A stretch of 36,872 nucleotides of DNA, from the NCBI GenBank assembly GCA_024681195.1, contig JAILBH010000023.1:1-36872 (forward strand). Direction: 5' to 3'. This DNA comes from Treponema sp. (lineage in GTDB: Bacteria; Spirochaetota; Spirochaetia; Treponematales; Treponemataceae). Shown here piece by piece: positions 24,101 through 30,691 of this stretch (its first letter is position 1; every line of letters starts with the position of its first letter). The translations under genes and the position numbers were made by a program. A model generated the notes under the pieces. It was not told the origin of the DNA. It worked only from the letters and a program-made list of their open reading frames with translations, and made no database searches.

Positions 24101-25673
24101 CAACAGATGCACCTTCCTTCTGAGCCTGCTTTACACGGCTGTTCATAAATACGGTACAACGGGAACCAAGATCAACAGGCTTTTGGGCCATAAGTGCAAT
24201 CTTACCAAATTCCTTTACATCCATTCCCATTGTATTTGCAAAGTTATCAAGGAAGGAACCACAACCCGAAGAACAGGCTTCGTTCAACTGGATTGAAACA
24301 ATTGCCCCATCCTTCATGCGAAGCGCCTTCATATCCTGACCGCCAATATCAAGCAGAAATTCTACGCCGGGAACAAAAAAGTTTGCAGCACGGAAATGTG
24401 TAATTGTTTCTACTTCACCGGAATCTACACCAAGAGCAGCCTGAAAAAGAGCTTCTCCATAACCTGTAGAAACGGCACGTGCAATATAAACATCTTTTGG
24501 AAGCTTTGCATATAAATCTTTTAAAACGCGGACTGCAAGCTCAACAGGATTTCCCTGATTATGAGCATAAAAGCTCCATAAAATTCGTCCATCCTTATCT
24601 ACAAGAACAGCTTTGGTTGTAGTAGAACCTGAATCCAGACCCAGGAAAACAGGGCCGTGTGTTTTTTCCAGGTCACCGCGTTTTGCCTTCTGCTCTGAAT
24701 GGCGAACTTCAAATTCATCAAGCTCTGCCTGGTTTTTAAACAATGGTTCCAGACGCTGAACTTCGCTAAGCTCGGCCCCTACAAGATTTTTGAGGCTGTC
24801 ACGGAACTGCTTTATTGTAGGAAATTCAAAGTCTTCTGCAATGCCGGAAAATTTGCGTTCTGCACTAAAAGCACAGCCGCTTGCAACAAAAAGCTGGGAA
24901 TCTTCGGGAACAATAACTTCCTCCGGCTTGAGCTTGAGAGTATCAATAAAACTCTGACGCAGCTGATCCAGAAAGTGCAGCGGACCACCAAGGAATGCAA
25001 CATTACCACGGATAGGTTTACCACAGGCAAGACCACTGATTGTCTGGCTTACAACTGCCTGAAAAATTGAAGCTGCAATATCTTCGCGGCGGGCACCTTC
25101 ATTAATAAGCGGCTGAATATCTGTTTTGGCAAAAACACCACAGCGGGCTGCAATAGGATAAATCTGTTTTGCACCCTTTGCAAGCTCATTAAGTCCCATT
25201 GCATCTGTTTCGAGCAATGCAGCCATCTGGTCAACAAATGCTCCGGTTCCTCCCGCACAGGTTCCATTCATTCGCTGCTCAACGCCGCCTTTAAAATATG
25301 TAATCTTGGCATCTTCACCACCAAGTTCAATTACTACGTCTGTCTGAGGAATAAGTTTTTTTACAGAAGTTGTAGCAGCAATAACTTCCTGAACAAAAGG
25401 AACATTAAGCCATTGAGAAACAGAAAGGCCACCTGAACCGGTAACCTTTACAGTTACAGTCTGTTCCTGACCTGCCGGACATTCCTTTTCCAGAAAATCA
25501 AGAGCTTTGTTTACAACTGTTATGATTGTATTACGAATATCTGCTCTATGACGCTGGTAGTCGCCATAGATTAATTTATCTTCATCGTTAAGGATTGCAA
25601 CCTTAACGGTTGTTGAGCCTATATCTATACCAATACGAATTGGGAGCGGAGTATTTCTTTCTGTAGATTCCAT
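21159..25673 (-). CDS. Giant 2-hydroxyacyl-CoA dehydratase activase-related protein
   Basis: 1504 residues from the ATG at 25673; an in-frame TTG at 25709 would add 12. Two BadF/HgdC-type ATPase domains lie in tandem. The first (about 12-275) has IGIDIGSTTVKVAIL, ELGGEDAKI and NGTCAGGTGAF with iron-sulfur Cys139. The second (about 343-600) has LGLDSGSTTTKAVLVD, DIGGQDMKAL and NEACSSGCGSF. A cysteine cluster, RCGKCQNNC (641-649) plus Cys671, follows. The C-terminal ~800 residues are HgdB-like, with further conserved cysteines (SVCYPGKISHGH, NNDACYPSIMVVGQ, TGGGCRATNYIG). Such COG1924/3580/3581 fusions are widespread in anaerobes; their substrate is unknown. No free-standing dehydratase subunits lie nearby. 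A 12-bp hairpin touches the start codon and no ribosome-binding site is visible. Confidence 0.88.
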   Translation of the reverse strand: MESTERNTPLPIRIGIDIGSTTVKVAILNDEDKLIYGDYQRHRADIRNTIITVVNKALDFLEKECPAGQEQTVTVKVTGSGGLSVSQWLNVPFVQEVIAATTSVKKLIPQTDVVIELGGEDAKITYFKGGVEQRMNGTCAGGTGAFVDQMAALLETDAMGLNELAKGAKQIYPIAARCGVFAKTDIQPLINEGARREDIAASIFQAVVSQTISGLACGKPIRGNVAFLGGPLHFLDQLRQSFIDTLKLKPEEVIVPEDSQLFVASGCAFSAERKFSGIAEDFEFPTIKQFRDSLKNLVGAELSEVQRLEPLFKNQAELDEFEVRHSEQKAKRGDLEKTHGPVFLGLDSGSTTTKAVLVDKDGRILWSFYAHNQGNPVELAVRVLKDLYAKLPKDVYIARAVSTGYGEALFQAALGVDSGEVETITHFRAANFFVPGVEFLLDIGGQDMKALRMKDGAIVSIQLNEACSSGCGSFLDNFANTMGMDVKEFGKIALMAQKPVDLGSRCTVFMNSRVKQAQKEGASVADIAAGLSYSVIKNALFKVIKLRKASDIGTKVVVQGGTFFNDAILRAFEKIAGVEVYRPDVAGLMGAYGSALIACDQWQDLMMPQPGEPEGTVHDVRSHLATLEQLENFHVDLELRRCGKCQNNCLLTINTFSTGTEKRTFITGNRCEKGAEIEDQKTHKILDASNKTNTGLDDDDAGPLPNLFEWKTKRLFHYVPRKPEDAPLGDVGIPRVLNMYENYPLWFTFFNELGFRVILSQRSSRKVYEKGLETIPSESVCYPGKISHGHVESLLQRGIKFIFYPCAPYEKIEDAGAGNHYNCPIVTSYPEVLRNNIEVLRQDPSILFMDPFLPIYDKEALAERLCEELLPKFTTLTKEKIFDAVDKAWAEQEKFKIDIQQAGEEALEEVITKGGSGIVLAGRPYHLDPEINHGIPEMIHGLGLAVFTEDSIAHLGKIERPLRIVDQWTYHNRLYRAAQFVSEMPSLELVQLTSFGCGLDAVTADQVDEILRAKNRMYTLIKIDEGSNLGAVRIRIRSLIAAVKARRRNKVKQTFRTSAYSRVIFTEEMKYTHTIIAPQMSPIHFRLLKKAFESAGYNFVVLEAVDPKAVDAGLRFVNNDACYPSIMVVGQMMAALESGKYDLNHVSLLISQTGGGCRATNYIGFIRRALNDAGWGHIPVISLSALGLETNPGFKLTVTLIDKLVKSVMVGDLFMRVLYRVRPYEAVSGSANQLYEKWNARAEKLFKNQAGWVGYHKLLKGIVRDFDRLPLKPIKKPRVGVVGEILVKFHPTANNHIVDTIEKEGAECVMPDLADFFFYSFSVDIIRHKDLKLSKKKERRARMLIWALELYRKQMKLYLKQSKRFEAPSSIYDLMKGVDDIVQLGNQTGEGWFLTAEMVELIHQGAPSIACVQPFACLPNHVTGKGMIKELRRRFPDANISAIDYDPGSSEVNQLNRLKLLLSNAPVGKHPDENAEGMIKLSDGTLVKGEISRAEGATDVDPAE

Positions 25674-25700
25674 ACCATATAATTTAACAATTATATGGTA
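25673..25700 (-). promoter_or_regulatory. 12-bp hairpin touching the activase start codon
   Basis: Plus-strand TACCATATAATT (25673-25684), loop TAAC, AATTATATGGTA (25689-25700): a perfect 12-bp stem. On the mRNA the 3' arm ends at the A of the AUG. No T-run follows, so it is not a canonical terminator. It also contains a TATAAT on the minus strand, though without a good -35. It may be a translation control, an RNase processing site or an operator. Confidence 0.55.
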
Positions 25701-25718
25701 AACTTTCAATCAAAAAGA

Positions 25719-27224
25719 CTATTTTGCAGAAATTTTAACTATCTGACCGGCAGAAATCAGGTCAAAGTTAAAGTCGACTGGGTTTCCGGCTTTATCCAAA
25801 GCATTTCCGAACAGGTAGAAGCCCGGTTCATCGGCAATCGGCTTTACAATTCCCTTTACACCTTTAGAAGCTTTAATTTCGGCACCAACACCGTTTTCGG
25901 TAATATGGTCGCGCTGAGCAGGAACTATATAAATACGGATATGTTCTTTATCATGAGCCGAAATTACAACAGCCGAAGCCTTTGCGCTTGCCAGAATTCC
26001 GTCATAAATCTGAACAAAATCTTCTGCAAGCTCGGCCTTCTGCTTTGCAAAATCCTGTTTAAGACCTGCTACTTCTGCCTCATTATCGGCCTTTTGCTGA
26101 GCCATCTGCTTGTTTAATGTAGCAATTCTTGAATTAAGCTCAACCTTTTCTTTATTAAACTTAAGTACAGAGTCTCCAAAGGTTGCGCCCATCTTATCTA
26201 CAAGGTTTTGTGCAGCCGTAAAATAATCAGGCAAAGATTTTTTATATGGGATTGTCTGGAATGGAGCTGTAACGCTGTTATATCTGTTGTAATCCTGCTG
26301 ATATGCTGTAAGACTGATTATTACAGATTCATCCTTAATTCCATTTTCTTCTACAAATTTTTCAGAATCAAAAGGTTCGTAGGTAGAAGCGTTTACTGTA
26401 TGTACAATTCCCTGCGAACTGGTATTAGTCAAATCCGGATCAAGGGTTTCAATTTCCTGAAGATACTTCTGCGAAACCTCGGTAACAGAACGTCTTATAT
26501 TATCTGCATTGTTCTGACGTTCCTGTGCATAAGAAGCCTGGATGTCTTTTATACGCTGTTCATAATTTTCAGAAATCTTATCAATTTCCAACTGATGAAG
26601 ACGACGTTCACTGTCCAGTGCCTGCTCCTGCTGTCGGGCTGCTTCAATTTTTGAAGTATCATACTCATCAAGCTGCTTCTTATATTCAGCGAGCTCGTTT
26701 TCGGCAAGCATAATCTGCGGGTCATATTCATCTTTTATCTGCTGAAGAGTCTTTTCATATTCTTCAAGAACAGCTGCTTTTCTTTTTGCCTCTTCCTTTT
26801 TGCTAAGGGTTAACGATTCAATAAGGAACAGTTCATTATCTCTTGTTTCTTCTGCCTTTTTAATGGCAAGGTCACGATCCGAAATAATGTTTGTTCTGTT
26901 TTTCATTGCATTATCGTAGTTTGTCTGAACCTTTGAAACGGAATCGAGCAGGTTCTTAATATTAAGTCCTTCAAATTCTTCAAGGTTTACCTTAATTTCC
27001 TGGTTCTGCTTTTTAATTCCGGCAGAAATTCCCCAGGCTGCAAGGAATACAATTACAAGGGTTCCAAAAAGCAGCAGAAAAGAAAAAGGTGATTTATTCT
27101 TTTTTGTTTTTGCGTATTCTCTTACAAGGTCATAGGAATCGGTCGAGTTAGTTGTCTGGAGCCGGTTCAATTCTTCATTTAAGAAGAGCAATACTTCCTT
27201 GTGTCTCTGTTCATTAGTCTGCAT
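25719..27224 (-). CDS. Single-pass membrane protein with long coiled coil, unknown family
   Basis: 501 residues from the ATG at 27224. Upstream in-frame ATGs at 27263 and 27275 lie inside the cyclase gene and lack a good ribosome-binding site, whereas an AAAGGGACGGG purine tract precedes 27224. A cytoplasmic segment of ~45 residues is followed by one transmembrane helix (about 46-66, SFLLLFGTLVIVFLAAW). A long Glu/Lys/Gln-rich coiled coil (about 75-255), a second helical stretch (about 345-400) and a compact C-terminal domain (about 410-501: AVVISAHDKEHIRIYIVPAQ, GIVKPIADEPGFYLFG) complete it. I do not recognise it. It begins 17 nt after the cyclase stop and lies 45 nt before the activase, so it is probably co-expressed with both. 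Confidence 0.75.
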   Translation of the reverse strand: MQTNEQRHKEVLLFLNEELNRLQTTNSTDSYDLVREYAKTKKNKSPFSFLLLFGTLVIVFLAAWGISAGIKKQNQEIKVNLEEFEGLNIKNLLDSVSKVQTNYDNAMKNRTNIISDRDLAIKKAEETRDNELFLIESLTLSKKEEAKRKAAVLEEYEKTLQQIKDEYDPQIMLAENELAEYKKQLDEYDTSKIEAARQQEQALDSERRLHQLEIDKISENYEQRIKDIQASYAQERQNNADNIRRSVTEVSQKYLQEIETLDPDLTNTSSQGIVHTVNASTYEPFDSEKFVEENGIKDESVIISLTAYQQDYNRYNSVTAPFQTIPYKKSLPDYFTAAQNLVDKMGATFGDSVLKFNKEKVELNSRIATLNKQMAQQKADNEAEVAGLKQDFAKQKAELAEDFVQIYDGILASAKASAVVISAHDKEHIRIYIVPAQRDHITENGVGAEIKASKGVKGIVKPIADEPGFYLFGNALDKAGNPVDFNFDLISAGQIVKISAK

Positions 27225-27241
27225 ATCTTTACCCGTCCCTT

Positions 27242-28939
27242 TTATTTTGTCGTCATTGCCCATATTCCATTCCATCCTTCCGGAGCACCTCTATTACCCA
27301 TTCTTTCGAAGAATACTTCTGTGAGTTCCGGTAAATCTGCGTTCTTAAACTGTTTGCGGGCAGTTTTCCAATCGCCGTCATAGTAGGCCTGTAAACCAAT
27401 TTCAAAGGTTTCATACTTTGGAAGCAATTCCTTATCCATTTCGTTTGTATCAAATGGGAAATAAATCTTCTTTCCAAGAGTTTTTCCCTTAACCTGTACT
27501 GTATCAATTTCAAAGAACTTATAGCGTGCTGTTTCCTGCAAAACCTCGTCCTTAATATAAGCAGAAACAATAACCGGCAGATGATAAACTCTGGTAAGTC
27601 CTTCAAGACGGGATGCTGAGTTTACATTATCACCAATTACAGTATTTGCCATGTGTTCGTTTGAACCGATGTTTCCGTAGAATACATTACCACCATCAAT
27701 ACCAACACCAACATCAAGAGAAACTGCAATAAAGATTTTTTCCTCAGATTCTGTAAGCTTGCGTTTCTTTTCAATTTCTTCACGTCGAAGCTTCATTGTC
27801 TGCCTAAGACTTGCTGTTGCATGAGTAATATCCCAGGCAGCAAGAATTGCATTATAAGATTTACTGTGGCGAGATTCCAAAGTTCCGTAAACTGCAAGAA
27901 TTGCATCACCAATAATAGAACCTACTACACCGGCATTTTCATGAACATTGTGAATAACGCGGTTATAGTGAACGTTCAAAACGTCAATAATATCGTTACC
28001 AAGAGTTTCTGTACGATAGGTAAAGCTCTTGATATCAGAGAACAGCATTGCAAGTTCACGCTGACTTCCTTCAAGTCCGATTCCCTGATCTGTATAAGCT
28101 TTGGCAACAACGTCCTTTGGAACGAATTTCTGGAAGGTTCCAAGCAGGTTGTTTACCGAAGAAGAAAGCGAGTTGAATGATGCAGCCAGATAAGTAATAT
28201 CATCGTTTCGCGCATCCGAAAGATCAATGAGCTCAAGCTGCTTGTGCTGCTGCATTTCATAAAGGTCTTCTGTAATCTTCGTAACCGGAGCAAATTCGTG
28301 ACGCAGAATGAGCCATCCGATCAACACGAATATGATTGTAAGAACAATAATAATTATGGTTGTATAAAGATAAACATTCTTTGTATTTTCATCCAGATCC
28401 GAACGCTTTTCTGCACGAATAAGAAAGTATCCCCATTCTTCCTGGTATTTATAAACACCAAAATATTCTCCATCATGATTCTGGAACGAAACAGAACCTT
28501 CTTTTATATCATTATTTAAGTCATCATTGAGCTGTTTGAGGGTATCCTTATCTGTGAAAATCTCCCATTTTGCATGACGGTTATTACTTGCAGAAAACTG
28601 AATTGAACCGTCCGGCATTACACCAATAGCAACACTGTTCTTGTTGGAAAAACCAGATTTAGCAACCTTCTGAAGAGCTTCTACAGATCCTTCCTTATCA
28701 TCTGAATAATTGTAGATCTGGTACTGATTTGATGAGTTTGAGTAAAGCTCTTTAAGCTGTTCAACCATGATTGTGTTGGTCAAATTAATAATCTGTCGTT
28801 TTGAAAGCTGAACAGACAGAAAATTAGTAGCAAAATTTGAAAGCAGAATAATGGTAATAAAGATAATAAGAATCTTAAGGCCAAGCGGAACGATTCTTGT
28901 CTTTCCTACCTTTGAAAAAAGACCTTTTTTTGCGGGCAT
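27242..28939 (-). CDS. Membrane-bound class III adenylate/guanylate cyclase
   Basis: 565 residues. TM1 (about 20-43), an extracytoplasmic sensor region of ~145 residues, TM2 (about 190-212), a HAMP-like linker (about 213-268) and a class III cyclase domain (about 292-490). Both metal-binding aspartates are present, Asp302 in LFSDIKSFT and Asp345 in IIGDAILAVYG. So are the transition-state residues of NTVIGDNVNSASRLEG (Thr433, Asn440, Arg444). The usual adenine-recognising lysine three residues before the second GD is replaced by Ser341, so the preferred nucleotide is uncertain. GGAGGA supports the start. It is the first of nine minus-strand genes running to 13159, which makes signalling control of, or by, the envelope genes plausible. 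Confidence 0.9.
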   Translation of the reverse strand: MPAKKGLFSKVGKTRIVPLGLKILIIFITIILLSNFATNFLSVQLSKRQIINLTNTIMVEQLKELYSNSSNQYQIYNYSDDKEGSVEALQKVAKSGFSNKNSVAIGVMPDGSIQFSASNNRHAKWEIFTDKDTLKQLNDDLNNDIKEGSVSFQNHDGEYFGVYKYQEEWGYFLIRAEKRSDLDENTKNVYLYTTIIIIVLTIIFVLIGWLILRHEFAPVTKITEDLYEMQQHKQLELIDLSDARNDDITYLAASFNSLSSSVNNLLGTFQKFVPKDVVAKAYTDQGIGLEGSQRELAMLFSDIKSFTYRTETLGNDIIDVLNVHYNRVIHNVHENAGVVGSIIGDAILAVYGTLESRHSKSYNAILAAWDITHATASLRQTMKLRREEIEKKRKLTESEEKIFIAVSLDVGVGIDGGNVFYGNIGSNEHMANTVIGDNVNSASRLEGLTRVYHLPVIVSAYIKDEVLQETARYKFFEIDTVQVKGKTLGKKIYFPFDTNEMDKELLPKYETFEIGLQAYYDGDWKTARKQFKNADLPELTEVFFERMGNRGAPEGWNGIWAMTTK

Positions 28940-28983
28940 CGGGCTCCTCCAAAAAACATAGGGGATTTGTACTATATCCTATT

Positions 28984-29012
28984 ATTGTAAAACAATTGAA
29001 CAAATTTCGCAA
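28984..29012 (-). promoter_or_regulatory. Promoter of the cyclase-to-TonB gene cluster
   Basis: Minus-strand TTGCGA (29012-29007), a 17-nt spacer and TACAAT (28989-28984), about 45 nt before the ATG at 28939. It overlaps the oppositely directed murJ promoter (28996-29024), so RNA polymerase probably cannot occupy both at once. Confidence 0.4.
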
Positions 29013-29024
29013 TCTTATTATTCT
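28996..29024 (+). promoter_or_regulatory. Promoter of murJ, abutting its start codon
   Basis: TTGAAC (28996-29001), a 17-nt spacer and TATTCT (29019-29024). The ATG follows after 6 nt, so the predicted transcript is leaderless or nearly so. A TATAAT at 29025-29030 directly touches the ATG, but as a -10 it would start transcription inside the gene. Confidence 0.4.
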
Positions 29025-29030
29025 TATAAT

Positions 29031-30689
29031 ATGAAAAAAAATGATGCTGTAGAAACTGTAAAGCCAAAACGTTCCATTGTCCGTTCCGGGCTGGTACTTT
29101 CGCTCATGACCTTTGCTTCCCGTATTATGGGACTCATACGAGAAATGACAAAGGCTTCTTTTCTTGGAACAGGCTTTTATTCAGACTGTTTTTCGGTTGC
29201 TTTTCTTATTCCAAATCTTTTGCGAAAGCTTTTTGCAGAAGGCTCGGTAACAGTTGCCTTTGTTCCAACTTTTAAATCTTATCTTGAAAAGGGAAAAGAT
29301 GAACAAAACCTCAAGGATACTCAGGAATTTATAAACAGTACTGCAACACTTGTTTCTTTTTTAACAACCTGCATTGTCGTTCTAGGTGTTATTATTACTC
29401 CACTGCTGACGGCATTTTTCTGTAAAAAACCTGTTGATACGGGGGCCTCAAACTATATGGAGCAGGTCCAGTACTGGCTCTTACAAAAACAGGAAATTAC
29501 ATATCTGACCCGTATAATGTTTCCGTACCTGGTCTTTATTTCTATTGCGGCACTTTTTCAGGGAATTTTAAATGGCTGTAAGATTTTTGCTCCTTCTGGC
29601 TTTACTCCTGTTTTATTCAACGGAATTGTAGTTTTGGGAACCTACCTGCTTGCTCCTCATACAGAAAACCCTGCCCGTGCTATGGCAATTGGAGTTGTAA
29701 GTGGTGGTGCTGTCCAGGCATTGTTTCAGTGGCCGTTTATAAAAAAGACAGGCTTTCATGCAAGATTAATTTCACTGCGTAAAACCTTTTCTAACCCGGG
29801 AACCCGTAAAGTAATTGCACTGGTCATTCCTACAATTATAGGTATGGCTGCCTACCAGCTTAATGATGCAGTTTCTACAGCAATGGCTAACCGCGCAGGA
29901 GAAGGAATTACTTCCAGTCTTGGATTTAGTCTGCGACTACAGGAATTAATTCTTGGTATTTTTGCAGTTACTATTGGAACTGTAATTCTTCCTGATATGA
30001 GTGGTCTTGCTACCAACGAAAAATGGGAAGACTTTAACAAACTGCTCATTCAGGCAATGAAGATTATGATTGTAATTTCCATTCCTGTAACAGCCTACTC
30101 TCTTGTAACCGGCAGAGAAATTATAACCCTTGTCTACAAAAACAATATGTTTGATGAGCGGTCCGTCGAGCTTACGCTTGGAGAATTCCGCTTTCATATT
30201 GCGGGACTTGTCTTTATTGCGCTCAACAGAATAATTGGGCCTGCTTTTTATGCGCAGAAAAATTCCAAGCTGCCAACCCTTGCCGGAATTATAAGCTTTG
30301 GAGCAAATATCCTGCTTGTATTGGTATTTACAAAACCCTTTGGCGGAAACGGAATTGCATGTGCCCTTAGTATTGCAAGCTTTATAAATACCGTGTTCCT
30401 TTTTATTTTTATGAAAAAGCTTGGCACAATGGAAACCCGCCGTATAGTTATAAGCAATCTGCTTTATGCACTCAAGATTACAGTAATGTCTGTAATTGCA
30501 GCTGTTCCATGCTGGTTCCTTCGTCCTGTTCTGCTCAATACATTTGCAGGACATGGAAGACTTATCAGCGCAGGAGTTCCACTTGCAATCCTTGCAGTTA
30601 TTTTTGCAATAATTGGAGTACTGGAGCTGGTTGTTACCAAAGATGAAATTGTTATGTCATTGCGAGGAATGAAACGACGCAGGAGCTAA
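29031..30689 (+). CDS. murJ: Lipid II flippase MurJ
   Basis: 552 residues, about 14 membrane helices. It moves the peptidoglycan precursor lipid II across the inner membrane. The N-terminus after a short basic leader reads SGLVLSLMTFASRIMGLIRE, then IPNLLRKLFAEGSVTVAFVPTF, the MviN/MurJ signature. Later landmarks are MFPYLVFISIAALFQGILNG and LGIFAVTIGTVILPDMS. A ~30-residue loop around 130-160 is longer than in E. coli. The last 12 residues (VMSLRGMKRRRS) are encoded by a dispersed repeat and are probably not native. No ribosome-binding site precedes the ATG. The M24 peptidase gene begins 2 nt after the stop. Confidence 0.95.
   Translation: MKKNDAVETVKPKRSIVRSGLVLSLMTFASRIMGLIREMTKASFLGTGFYSDCFSVAFLIPNLLRKLFAEGSVTVAFVPTFKSYLEKGKDEQNLKDTQEFINSTATLVSFLTTCIVVLGVIITPLLTAFFCKKPVDTGASNYMEQVQYWLLQKQEITYLTRIMFPYLVFISIAALFQGILNGCKIFAPSGFTPVLFNGIVVLGTYLLAPHTENPARAMAIGVVSGGAVQALFQWPFIKKTGFHARLISLRKTFSNPGTRKVIALVIPTIIGMAAYQLNDAVSTAMANRAGEGITSSLGFSLRLQELILGIFAVTIGTVILPDMSGLATNEKWEDFNKLLIQAMKIMIVISIPVTAYSLVTGREIITLVYKNNMFDERSVELTLGEFRFHIAGLVFIALNRIIGPAFYAQKNSKLPTLAGIISFGANILLVLVFTKPFGGNGIACALSIASFINTVFLFIFMKKLGTMETRRIVISNLLYALKITVMSVIAAVPCWFLRPVLLNTFAGHGRLISAGVPLAILAVIFAIIGVLELVVTKDEIVMSLRGMKRRRS
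30655..30686 (+). repeat. Dispersed repeat forming the 3' end of murJ
   Basis: It begins with TGTCATTGCGAGGA, identical to 2420-2433, and continues ATGAAACGACGCAGGAGC up to the murJ stop. A weaker inverted repeat (TCATT-GCGAGG-AATGA) is present. The repeat is translated as the last residues of MurJ, and its AGGAG also serves as the ribosome-binding site of the following M24 gene. Confidence 0.6.
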
Positions 30690-30691
30690 AG

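Noticed and set aside
25695-26117. 140-residue plus-strand open frame
   Set aside because: It is antisense to the coiled-coil gene and crosses the hairpin; no promoter or ribosome-binding site supports it.
25719-27275. Longer form of the coiled-coil protein starting inside the cyclase gene
   Set aside because: The extra 17 residues are hydrophilic, have no suitable ribosome-binding site, and the start at 27224 gives normal 17-nt gene spacing. This is not certain.
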